Below, one piece after another: positions 7,862-15,629 of a stretch of 23,520 nt of DNA. Within the stretch, counting starts at the first letter, position 1; every line of letters begins with the position of its first letter. The DNA is from JANSWO01 sp964351875 (GTDB lineage: Bacteria; Pseudomonadota; Gammaproteobacteria; Pseudomonadales; Azotimanducaceae). Both the position numbers and the translations under genes were made by a program. Below the pieces are notes generated by a model. The model saw only the letters and a list, made by a program, of their open reading frames with translations. It was not told the DNA's origin and searched no databases. Location of the stretch: assembly GCA_964351875.1 (NCBI GenBank), contig CAYGQC010000044.1, positions 1-23,520 of the forward strand. The letters run 5' to 3'.

Positions 7862-9922
7862 ATGACCAACAAACTCAAAGATTGCAGCAGCCCCTACCTG
7901 TTGCAACACGCCGACAACCCTGTGCATTGGTACCCGTGGGGTGAGGAGGCCTGGGCCGCAGCCCGCGCAGCCAACAAGCCCGTCCTGTTATCGGTGGGCT
8001 ACTCGGCCTGCCACTGGTGCCATGTCATGGCCCATGAGTCGTTTGAAGACCCTGCTACCGCCGCTGTCATGAACGAGCTGTTCGTCAACATCAAAGTGGA
8101 TCGCGAAGAGCGCCCCGATATCGACAGGATTTACCAGCTCGCGCACCAACTGCTCACCCAGAACGGCGGCGGCTGGCCGCTCACGATGTTTCTGGATCCG
8201 AACAGCCAGCACGCGTTCTACGGCGGCACCTATTTTCCGAAAGAAGCCCGCTTCGGGCTGCCCGGATTCACTGACCTGCTGCGGCGGGTTGCTGACAGTT
8301 TTCACGAGCAGACCGAGGAGCTCGCAGGCCAGAGTGAAAAACTCTCCCTGGTTCTGAATGCGATGAACGATGCGAGCGACGCCGTCGGTGATGACCAGGC
8401 AACACTGCAGGCCGCTCGAGACACCCTGGTTGCGTCGTTCGACAGCCGCTATGGCGGCTTTGGTCAGGCACCCAAATTCCCCAACGCTACGGCCGTTTCT
8501 CGCCTGTTGCGACATTGGTCCTATCAACGAGCGTTTACCCGCGACAATGATCGCGAAGCCCTGGAAGCAGTGATGACCACGCTTACGGGTATGGCAAGAG
8601 GCGGTATCTTCGACCACCTCGGCGGCGGCTGGTGCCGCTACTCAGTCGATGAGAAGTGGATGATTCCCCACTTTGAAAAGATGCTCTACGACAACGGCCA
8701 ACTGCTGTCACTGTACGCAGATGCTCTGAGTATCGGTCCCGACGCCCTGTTTGAGGGTGCCGTGCGCGAAACTGTGGGCTGGCTGGATCGCGAGATGCGC
8801 AGCCCGGAAGGTGGTCTCTACAGCGCGCTCGATGCCGATTCGGACGGCGAAGAAGGCACGTTCTACGTCTGGCGACGCGACCAGGTGAAGCGCCTGTTGA
8901 GCGAGGACGAGTATCTGCTTATCGAGACGCTCTACGGCCTCGATAAGCCAGCCAACTTCGAAGGCCGTTGGAACCTGCACCGAGGCGACTCCTGGCGGTC
9001 GGTAGTCGATCGCCTATCGCTGACAGCAGGTGAGGCGCAGGCGCTACTCGCCAGCGCACGCGGCAAGCTCTTTATGGAACGCAGCAAACGCACCCGCCCG
9101 GGATTGGACGACAAGTGCCTGACTGCCTGGAATGCCCTCGCCGCCCAGGGCATCGCCAAGGCCGGCGCGGTGCTTGCCGAACCGACGTGGCTGGACTCCG
9201 CCGACGCGAGCATCGACTTCCTTCGTCAAAATTTGTGGCGGGACGGCACCCTGCACGCCATCTGGCAGGGCTCAGCACGCCAGGAAGGGTTCCTGGACGA
9301 CTACGCCTGCACGCTATCGGCACTGATGACAAAGCTGTCGATTCGCTGGCGTGGCGAGGATCTGGATTGGGCGATAGAGCTGGCGGACACCACGCTTGAG
9401 AAATTCGAAGACGTCGACAACGGCGGCTTCTTCTTCACGGCCCACGACGCCGAAGCCCTGATGTTCCGCCCGAAACCAACCATGGATGAGGCGCTACCCG
9501 CTGGTAACGGCGTACTCGCGAGCGCGCTTCTGGCGCTCGGGCATTTGATGGGTGAACCACGCTATCTGGACAGCGCCGCGCGCACGCTCACCTGGGCACG
9601 CGGCACCATTGAGCGCTATCCCGCCGGCCACGGCAGCCTCTGTGGCGCTTTGGAAGAACTCGCAAACCCTAGTCAGACCGTGATTCTGCGGGGCCCCGTT
9701 GAGCTTTCCGGACAATGGCGCGAGGCCATGGACGGCGGCTACTCGCCGTGGCGCCAGTGCTATCAGATTCCTTTCGAGGAGCGAGGCGGCGCACTGCCAA
9801 GTTACCTGCCACGCCTCGTATCCGGCGATACTCGGGAGAGGGTGACGGCATATATCTGTACCGGTACGAGTTGCTCGCTGCCGATGACGGATATTGAGGA
9901 ATTCAAGGCCGCCCTAGGATGA
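7862..9922 (+). CDS. DUF255 thioredoxin-fold / six-hairpin glycosidase-like protein (YyaL family)
   Basis: This 686-residue protein belongs to the YyaL/SSP411 (spermatogenesis-associated protein 20-like) family. The N-terminal DUF255 domain has a thioredoxin-like fold. It contains the family motifs SPYLLQHADNPVHWYPW, the CxxC in SACHWCHVM (C50 and C53), VDREERPD and NGGGWPLTMFL. The rest resembles an (alpha/alpha)6 barrel of the six-hairpin glycosidase type, with GGIFDHLGGGWCRYSVD and DADSDGEEGTFYVW. No signal peptide is visible, so it is probably cytoplasmic. The function of the family is not settled; a redox role is suggested by CxxC and sugar binding by the barrel. The length is normal. 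It diverges from rppH with 142 bp between them. Confidence 0.93.
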   Translation: MTNKLKDCSSPYLLQHADNPVHWYPWGEEAWAAARAANKPVLLSVGYSACHWCHVMAHESFEDPATAAVMNELFVNIKVDREERPDIDRIYQLAHQLLTQNGGGWPLTMFLDPNSQHAFYGGTYFPKEARFGLPGFTDLLRRVADSFHEQTEELAGQSEKLSLVLNAMNDASDAVGDDQATLQAARDTLVASFDSRYGGFGQAPKFPNATAVSRLLRHWSYQRAFTRDNDREALEAVMTTLTGMARGGIFDHLGGGWCRYSVDEKWMIPHFEKMLYDNGQLLSLYADALSIGPDALFEGAVRETVGWLDREMRSPEGGLYSALDADSDGEEGTFYVWRRDQVKRLLSEDEYLLIETLYGLDKPANFEGRWNLHRGDSWRSVVDRLSLTAGEAQALLASARGKLFMERSKRTRPGLDDKCLTAWNALAAQGIAKAGAVLAEPTWLDSADASIDFLRQNLWRDGTLHAIWQGSARQEGFLDDYACTLSALMTKLSIRWRGEDLDWAIELADTTLEKFEDVDNGGFFFTAHDAEALMFRPKPTMDEALPAGNGVLASALLALGHLMGEPRYLDSAARTLTWARGTIERYPAGHGSLCGALEELANPSQTVILRGPVELSGQWREAMDGGYSPWRQCYQIPFEERGGALPSYLPRLVSGDTRERVTAYICTGTSCSLPMTDIEEFKAALG

Positions 9923-10323
9923 GTGGTTTCGCAGGGCGACGGAAATCGCGGCGCGATCAAGGTTGATTGCCGCGCCCTTCGGGCTCGCAAAGACGGGTGG
10001 TGTGGTCATCGCAACCTATAACCCACGTCATCGCGAGCCGCCCTACACAGTCATCGCGAGCCGCCCTACACAGTCTTCGCGAGCCAGCTCGTCGCGCAGC
10101 GGCGAGTGCAGCGTGGCGATCTCATGACGTCGGCAACATGCCCGTCAGTTGGAGATTGCTTCAGTCGCTTCGCTCCTCTCGCGCATATGGCTCCGCCAAT
10201 GCGCTGCCGGATGCTCGTCGCTGCGCGACACGCGACCTCGCAAAGACGGTAGGTGTGTCATCGCGAGTGCAGGCCGGAGGCCGTAGCGCGGCGATCTCCC
10301 GACGACACAAAGTCAGCAAGCGC
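9923..10323. repeat. Gene-free stretch of degenerate GTCATCGCGAG-type interspersed repeats
   Basis: This 401-bp stretch has no convincing gene. From about 9960 to 10305 it holds several copies, in both orientations, of a small element whose ends read GTCATCGCGAG and GCGATCTCC. The clearest full copy is at about 10258-10300, with a GC-rich hairpin-forming core (GGCCGGAGGCC). Reverse copies are seen near 9962-9994 (GATTGCCGCG to CGCAAAGACG) and 10151-10182 (GGAGATTGCT to CTCTCGC). Related GTCATTGCGAG elements are widespread in bacterial intergenic regions. They may act as transcription stops or mRNA-stabilising hairpins, but nothing here proves that. Confidence 0.7.
10027..10085 (+). repeat. 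23-bp tandem repeat, 2.5 units
   Basis: Two identical 23-bp units begin at 10027 and 10050, each starting GTCATCGCGAG and ending CCCTACACA. A partial third unit begins at 10073 with one change (GTCTTCGCGAGCC). The unit is the left end of the interspersed repeat family plus a short spacer, so this looks like a local duplication rather than a designed array. Confidence 0.85.
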
Positions 10324-11139
10324 TCAGCACTTCGCCGTCACAATCCAAATCGCCGCACCAAGATCCAGACCAGCGTCGGTCATGTGCGGCGCCAGTGCCT
10401 GACGCGCGGCATCCGTTGCTTGATCAAGCTCATCACCTTCCAGCAAAGACAACGCCCGGGAGAGCGGACCTACCTGAGATTGGAACTCAACGGCATCGTC
10501 CAGAGTGTCAGCCACATGCAGCGTCGGTGTTGCGCCCTCGATGGCGATACCCGTAAACCCAGCGGACTCCAGAATCGAACGTACATAGTCCGGATCAGCA
10601 AACGCAAACGGCCCAGGCTCCGGTGGGTTTGTCGTCGCTGGCGGCGGCAGGAATCCCGCGACAGCAGCGCCCGCGATCGACATCCACGGGTTCAGCTTTG
10701 GCGGCTGCCAACAAACGAAGGCCAGCCGACCATCACGGTTGAGACTCTTGCGCAGATTGCCAAACGCCACCGCTGGCTCATCGAAGAACATCACGCCAAA
10801 GCGAGAGAACAGACCGGAGAAACCACCCGGTAGAGACGCGCTGGCAGCATCCGCGCGTTCGAAACGAACTGCGCGAGAACCTACCCGGCTTTGGGCATGC
10901 GCGAGCATCGGCTCAGACACATCAACGCCCAGCACCTCACAGCCGGCATCAGCGAGCGCCAGTGAGGTTGCGCCACAGCCACAGCCCACATCGATGACGC
11001 GATCACCCGCGCTCGGAGCGAACGCGTCGAAGGCGATCCTGGAGATAGGCGCTAACATAGCGTCCAGTCTCTCTTGCGCCTCAACCCAGGTTGAACCCGC
11101 GTCACCGTTCCAGTAATCGATTTGTTCTTCGTTGCTCAC
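10324..11139 (-). CDS. Class I SAM-dependent methyltransferase
   Basis: This 271-residue protein has a Rossmann-type methyltransferase domain. SAM-binding motif I is VIDVGCGCGATS (about 48-59), followed by the acidic end of strand 2 (VLGVDVSEPMLAHA). The N-terminus (NEEQIDYWNGDAGSTWVEAQ) is typical of a broad group of proteobacterial methyltransferases of the Methyltransf_11/25 type. The substrate is unknown. The frame is open upstream to 11271. I chose the GTG at 11139 because the family homology begins right there and a weak GAGAAG sits 6 nt before it; the upstream extension looks non-coding. It diverges from a carotenoid-oxygenase-like gene 140 bp away, so a linked apocarotenoid or aromatic pathway is possible but unproven. 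Confidence 0.88.
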   Translation of the reverse strand: MSNEEQIDYWNGDAGSTWVEAQERLDAMLAPISRIAFDAFAPSAGDRVIDVGCGCGATSLALADAGCEVLGVDVSEPMLAHAQSRVGSRAVRFERADAASASLPGGFSGLFSRFGVMFFDEPAVAFGNLRKSLNRDGRLAFVCWQPPKLNPWMSIAGAAVAGFLPPPATTNPPEPGPFAFADPDYVRSILESAGFTGIAIEGATPTLHVADTLDDAVEFQSQVGPLSRALSLLEGDELDQATDAARQALAPHMTDAGLDLGAAIWIVTAKC

Positions 11140-11279
11140 GTTTAGCTTCTCGCTCTGATAGGTAAGCCGCCGGTATTCGCCCGATTGACGTGCCGGCGGT
11201 GGAGACTGGTTGGTAGTTTTGCGCCAGCACTTTACCCTGTGGCAGCCAGTGTCCCAAGACAGCCAAGCCAAGAGCGATC

Positions 11280-12746
11280 ATGCCCAGCAAACTCGTGAAC
11301 AAATATCCTGACCTCGTTCCGAAAGATGACGCTCACCCCTATCGCACCGGCGCCTGGGCTCCGGACATCGAGGAGTGGGATGCAACAGACCTCACCGTGC
11401 ACGGCGACCTGCCTGCAGACCTTAACGGCGTATACCTGCGCAACACCGAAAACCCGCTGCTTCCCTCTATCGGCCGCTACCACCCCTTCGATGGGGATGG
11501 CATGTTGCATAGCTTGTGCCTGTCGGGCGGCCAGGCCAGCTATCGCAATCGAATGATTCAGACAAACGGACTGAAAGCTGAGCTCGCCGCCGGCGAGCCG
11601 TTATGGGCGGGACTCATGGAGTCACCCGAGCGGTCCCTGCGTGACGGCTGGGGCGCTCGAACCCGACTAAAAGATGCCTCGAGTACCGACGTTGTCGTGC
11701 ACAACGGTAGCGCCGCCACCTCTTTCTATCAGTGCGGCGACATCTACGAACTCGATCCCATCACCCTCGAAGCAAGAGGCAAAGCCGATTGGACCCAGGA
11801 CTTAACCCCAGGCTGGGGCGTTTCCGCCCACACGAAGATTGATGAGGCGACCGGAGAACTCCTGTTCTTCAACTACTCAAAGCAAGCGCCGTATATGCAC
11901 TACGGCGTTGTCGACGCCAGCGGCAAACTCGTTCACTACATACCCATCGAGCTGCCTGGCCCACGTTTGCCGCACGACATGGCGTTTACCGAGAACTTCG
12001 CAATCCTCAACGATTTCCCGTTGTACTGGGATCCGAAAGCACTCCAGTCCGGCGCTCATGCCGTGCGTTACTTTCGCGATCAACCATCACGCTTCGCGAT
12101 TGTACCCAGGCGCGGACAACCTGGTGATGTGCGCTGGTTCGAGGCAGCACCAACTTTTGTGTTGCATTGGATAAACGCGTTTGAGGACGGTGACGAGATT
12201 GTGCTCGACGGTTTCTTTGAGGAGAACCCGTCACCGAAGATCCAGCCTGACCCTGACGATCCGCGCTCACTGTTCCGCATGCTCGACATGCACGTGACCG
12301 GCGCACGCGCGCACCGCTGGCGCTTCAACCTGAAGACCGGAACGACGACCGAGTCACCCCTCGACGATAGCGTCCTCGAATTCGGCATGATCAATCCAAA
12401 CATTGCCGGCAAGCCCTACAAGTACGTCTGGGCGATGACAACCAAACCCGGCTGGTTCCTGTTTAACGGTATCAGCAGGCTCGATGTCAGCACCGGCGAG
12501 CGGCAAACCTGGCAGTTCGAAGAAGGCGTGTTCGCGAGCGAATCGCCAATGGCGCCAAAGCTCGGCAGCACCGGCGAGGATGACGGCTACGTACTCACCT
12601 ACACCACCGACATGAACCGCAACCGATCCCAGGCGTTAGTGTTCGCCGCCGAAGACGTCAGTCGCGGACCAATATGCGCGATCGATCTGCCGAAGCGGAT
12701 TTGCGTGGGCACACATAGCTGCTGGGCGGCAATGCCAACAGGCTGA
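11280..12746 (+). CDS. Carotenoid cleavage / lignostilbene-type oxygenase (RPE65 family)
   Basis: This 488-residue protein belongs to the RPE65/carotenoid cleavage dioxygenase family. These are seven-bladed propellers with a non-heme iron held by four histidines. All four are recognisable: H184 in VSAHTKID, H232 in RLPHDMAFTENF, H296 in FVLHWINAF, and H479 in VGTHSCW. The N-terminus also fits (DLPADLNGVYLRN, then HPFDGDGMLH). Members cleave carotenoids, apocarotenoids or stilbenes; which one applies here cannot be read from the sequence. No signal peptide is seen. The C-terminal motif departs slightly from the usual R-V-P-x-G-F-H-G (here R-I-C-V-G-T-H-S) but keeps the histidine. The gene ends 6 bp before the convergent FkbM gene. 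Confidence 0.93.
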   Translation: MPSKLVNKYPDLVPKDDAHPYRTGAWAPDIEEWDATDLTVHGDLPADLNGVYLRNTENPLLPSIGRYHPFDGDGMLHSLCLSGGQASYRNRMIQTNGLKAELAAGEPLWAGLMESPERSLRDGWGARTRLKDASSTDVVVHNGSAATSFYQCGDIYELDPITLEARGKADWTQDLTPGWGVSAHTKIDEATGELLFFNYSKQAPYMHYGVVDASGKLVHYIPIELPGPRLPHDMAFTENFAILNDFPLYWDPKALQSGAHAVRYFRDQPSRFAIVPRRGQPGDVRWFEAAPTFVLHWINAFEDGDEIVLDGFFEENPSPKIQPDPDDPRSLFRMLDMHVTGARAHRWRFNLKTGTTTESPLDDSVLEFGMINPNIAGKPYKYVWAMTTKPGWFLFNGISRLDVSTGERQTWQFEEGVFASESPMAPKLGSTGEDDGYVLTYTTDMNRNRSQALVFAAEDVSRGPICAIDLPKRICVGTHSCWAAMPTG

Positions 12747-12752
12747 GCACCT

Positions 12753-13655
12753 CTATGAGGACTGGCTGTTGAACAGGAGTAAGTTTGTCTGCTCTATGTC
12801 GAGTGGGATCTCTGTCGAAGCCAGCCTCTGCCATGCGCTCTTGCGCGGCACGAGCATCACGTCTGTATAGCGTTCAACCACGAGATGCTTGAATTGCTCT
12901 GCGTTCTTCTTGCCCAACAGAACCGGTGAGAACTCGACGAACATCGGCGGCGACTTCAACACATCGAAACATTGCGACAATGCGACGAGTTCAGCGCCTT
13001 CGATATCCATCCAGACAAATCCGATCTCGCTCGGCGCGACATCGACCGAACGGAGAATCGATTCGATCGTCAACGATCTCACGGTAATCGACTCACGACG
13101 ATTCGCCGCAACCACGCTGTGCGCCCCCTGGTTGTGGCGATCGAGATAGAGATCCAACTCACCATCAGTATCCGCCACCGCACAAGCGACAACGTTAACT
13201 CGATCCTCGAACCCGTTCTGACGAATGTTCCTCGTGAGCAGCGCAACGTTGTTCGGTGCTGGTTCGACCACGACTGCGCGTTCGAACAACTCAGAGAGCA
13301 TCAGGTAGAGCGACTGAGTGCCGATATTCGCACCGAGTTCAAGTAGCACACGATCCGCCTCAAGCAAATCTTCGCTCAGCAGAAAATCCAGAACGTTCTG
13401 CGTTGTCTCTCGCTCCCAGTCACCAACGGCAAACAGCTTGCGGCCGATCGTCTCGTTGGGGTTGAAGCTGACCGTATGATCGCTTAACACCCTCGTCACC
13501 TCGACAACATCCTCGCCCAAATGGCGAGCCAGCCGGTTGCGGCCTTCGGTGCCGCGAAACAATCGCTCGATTAGCCAGTGCGATACGCCTGATTTCACCA
13601 CCACCCCCCGCTTCCCGAAACCCACCGAGTCTGCCCTGTCTGCACGATCGTTCAC
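12753..13655 (-). CDS. FkbM-family SAM methyltransferase
   Basis: This 300-residue protein carries the FkbM methyltransferase domain. Motif I is VLLELGANIGTQSLYL (about 103-118), followed by VVVEPAPNNVALL, and the family signature WMDIEGAE is at 215-222. FkbM proteins are usually O-methyltransferases acting on secondary metabolites, sugars or lipids; the substrate here is unknown. The ~75 N-terminal residues are not clearly part of the domain. The start is a GTG at 13655 with GGTGGA about 8 nt upstream. It converges on the carotenoid-oxygenase-like gene and diverges from the BLUF gene, so it is probably transcribed alone. Confidence 0.9.
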   Translation of the reverse strand: MNDRADRADSVGFGKRGVVVKSGVSHWLIERLFRGTEGRNRLARHLGEDVVEVTRVLSDHTVSFNPNETIGRKLFAVGDWERETTQNVLDFLLSEDLLEADRVLLELGANIGTQSLYLMLSELFERAVVVEPAPNNVALLTRNIRQNGFEDRVNVVACAVADTDGELDLYLDRHNQGAHSVVAANRRESITVRSLTIESILRSVDVAPSEIGFVWMDIEGAELVALSQCFDVLKSPPMFVEFSPVLLGKKNAEQFKHLVVERYTDVMLVPRKSAWQRLASTEIPLDIEQTNLLLFNSQSS

Positions 13656-13747
13656 CGCGGAAATCCACCGCTCACGAAGTAACGATCATTAAGCAAGCTC
13701 ACAGACAACGACTAGACTCAAGTTAACGCAACAATCTCTCGACCAAT

Positions 13748-14173
13748 ATGAGCGTCTCGCTAGCTCGAGTCATCTATCTAAGCTCGGCAACAAACCCATT
13801 CTCAACGCAGGCTCTACGCGACCTGCTGGAGCACTGCCGCACACGCAACAAACGCAATGACATTACAGGGCTGCTGCTGTACCGCGAGGGTGGCTTCATG
13901 CAGGTGATCGAAGGCCCCGAGGTGGCCGTCGATAAGCTGTATACACAGATCCAAGTCGACTGCCGTCATAGCAACGTTATCCGCGTGATCAAAGAAGACA
14001 TCCAGCAGCGGTACTTCTCTTCTTGGTCCATGGGATTCAAGGACGTAGCCCAGGAGTCCGTCGAGCAACAAGAGGGGTTCGATGCATTAATGAATCAGCC
14101 CCAGGCAAACCTCGCGACGCGCGACTTTCCTCGCAGCGTCGATGCGTTTGTGCAGACCTTTGCCGCTAGCTAG
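13748..14173 (+). CDS. Stand-alone BLUF-domain blue-light sensor
   Basis: This 141-residue protein is a short BLUF protein that should bind FAD and sense blue light. The residues of the flavin hydrogen-bond network line up by spacing with PixD (Y8, N32, Q50, W91, M93): here Y10, N34, Q52 (FMQVIEG), W93 and M95 (SSWSMGF). The photocycle machinery therefore looks intact. About 40 residues follow the core, helical in type, with no output domain, so signalling would be through protein-protein contact. The partner is not evident; the nearest genes are FkbM (divergent) and gcvPB (convergent). ATG 13748 is preceded by only a weak ribosome binding site. Its last 8 bases overlap the end of gcvPB on the other strand. 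Confidence 0.95.
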   Translation: MSVSLARVIYLSSATNPFSTQALRDLLEHCRTRNKRNDITGLLLYREGGFMQVIEGPEVAVDKLYTQIQVDCRHSNVIRVIKEDIQQRYFSSWSMGFKDVAQESVEQQEGFDALMNQPQANLATRDFPRSVDAFVQTFAAS

Positions 14174-14174
14174 C
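14165..14174. other. GCTAGCTAGC palindrome encoding both stop codons of convergent genes
   Basis: The 10-bp perfect palindrome GCTAGCTAGC is read as Ala-Ser-stop on the plus strand (end of BLUF) and as Ala-Ser-stop on the minus strand (end of gcvPB). Both genes therefore finish within the same ten bases, with no room for a terminator between them. Confidence 0.95.
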
Positions 14175-15629
14175 CCGGCTGCCGAACGACAGATCCAGCT
14201 CCCTCGCTGCTTTCACATCATCCAGTCGCTTCACCGGCAACGTGTGCGGCGCGCTGGTGACAAGATCCGGGCTCGTGCGCGCTTCCTCGCGGATCGCGAT
14301 CAAGGCTTCGACAAAGTTATCGAGCTCAGCCCGGCTTTCGGTTTCCGTCGGCTCGATGAGAAAACATTCGGGCACCAGAAGAGGAAAATAGGTTGTGGGT
14401 GCATGCACGCCGTAGTCCAGCAGCCGCTTGGCGATGTCCATCGCCGTCACGCCTAGCTCTTTCGCTTCTTTTGCGAAGGTAACGATGAATTCGTGGGTCG
14501 CTCGCCGATCGGGATAAGCAAGCTGAAAGCCGGCCTCACGCAAGCGGGTGGCCATGTAGTTGGCATTCAGCGTGGCGTACTCACCGACGCGAGTGAGCCC
14601 GTCGCCGCCCAACAACAGGCCATACGCTAGCGCGCGAACGAGAATTCCAGCGTTACCCATAAACGCAGAGAGACGACCGATGCTATCCGGCGTGTCATCA
14701 CCCTGGAGCCACGTGAAACCATGATCTGTCTTCTGCGCCATCGGCGTCGGGAGATAAGGGACGAGCCGCTCGCCAACCGCAACCGGCCCCGCACCAGGGC
14801 CACCGCCGCCATGGGGTGTGGCGAAGGTCTTGTGCAGATTCATGTGCAGAACGTCGAAGCCCATATCGCCCGGGCGCGCCTTGCCAAGAATCGCATTCAG
14901 GTTGGCGCCGTCGTAGTACAGCAGCCCACCAGCGCTGTGCACCATCTCCGCAATCTTTGCGACGGAGCGTTCGAACACGCCACACGTCGACGGGTTGGTC
15001 ATCATGATGCCGGCGGTCTGCGGCCCTAGCGCTGCCTTCAGATCGTCAAGGTCCACATCGCCAGAGGCATCTACCGCCACTTCGCGAACGGTGTAGCCAC
15101 ACATAACCGCGGTAGCCGGGTTAGTACCGTGAGCCGCGCTGGGTACGATGATCTCGCTTCGAGCCGTATCACCGCGCGTATCGTGATACGCACGAATCAT
15201 GGCAACGCCGGCGAACTCACCCTGGGCTCCGGCCATAGGCGCCAGCGATACCGCGGCCATACCAGTGACTTCCCGCAGCAACTCCTGCAGGTCAAACAGG
15301 CCTTCGAGAAAACCCTGGGACAAGGCCTCCGGCGCCAGCGGGTGTCGGTTCAGAAAACCCGGCAGGCTCGCGCCGCGATGCGCGCCGCGTGGGTTGTACT
15401 TCATCGTGCACGAGCCCAGCGGATAGAACTGAGCGTCTATCGCAAAGTTCTTGCGCGAGAGGTTCGTGTAGTGACGAACGGCCTGAAGTTCAGAGACTTC
15501 TGGCAGAGCAGGCGGCGTCGCACGAAGTAGCTCGGCAGGGATCTCGCTCGACAGCGTCGCGCTGGTCTGGGTTCGCTGGGACAGTGCGCGTCGGCCGGGC
15601 GCACTCAGATCAAATATCGTCTCGTTCAT
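14166..15629 (-). CDS. gcvPB: Glycine dehydrogenase (decarboxylating) subunit 2
   Basis: This is the PLP-binding subunit of the two-part P protein, which decarboxylates glycine and passes the aminomethyl group to lipoyl-GcvH. The 487 residues include the PLP-lysine segment MNLHKTFATPHGGGGPG with K267, and the family motifs YPLGSCTMKYNP, SAAHGTNPA and MTNPSTCGVFE. The length is normal for the split form. The ATG at 15629 overlaps the gcvPA stop by 4 bp (ATGA), so translation is coupled. The 3' end overlaps the convergent BLUF gene by 8 bp, sharing a palindrome that contains both stop codons. Confidence 0.97.
   Translation of the reverse strand: MNETIFDLSAPGRRALSQRTQTSATLSSEIPAELLRATPPALPEVSELQAVRHYTNLSRKNFAIDAQFYPLGSCTMKYNPRGAHRGASLPGFLNRHPLAPEALSQGFLEGLFDLQELLREVTGMAAVSLAPMAGAQGEFAGVAMIRAYHDTRGDTARSEIIVPSAAHGTNPATAVMCGYTVREVAVDASGDVDLDDLKAALGPQTAGIMMTNPSTCGVFERSVAKIAEMVHSAGGLLYYDGANLNAILGKARPGDMGFDVLHMNLHKTFATPHGGGGPGAGPVAVGERLVPYLPTPMAQKTDHGFTWLQGDDTPDSIGRLSAFMGNAGILVRALAYGLLLGGDGLTRVGEYATLNANYMATRLREAGFQLAYPDRRATHEFIVTFAKEAKELGVTAMDIAKRLLDYGVHAPTTYFPLLVPECFLIEPTETESRAELDNFVEALIAIREEARTSPDLVTSAPHTLPVKRLDDVKAARELDLSFGSRAS

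Noticed and set aside
7720..7878. N-terminal extension of rppH
   Set aside because: The extension precedes a strong ribosome binding site and the exact family N-terminus at 7719, and it would overlap the divergent DUF255 gene.
10027..10085. CRISPR-like direct repeats
   Set aside because: The units abut with no spacers and there are only two and a half of them; they are part of an interspersed repeat family, and no cas gene is present.
9967..10833. Plus-strand frame of 288 codons
   Set aside because: It starts within repeats and runs antisense through a clear SAM methyltransferase; its sequence is Arg/Ser-rich and unlike a folded protein.
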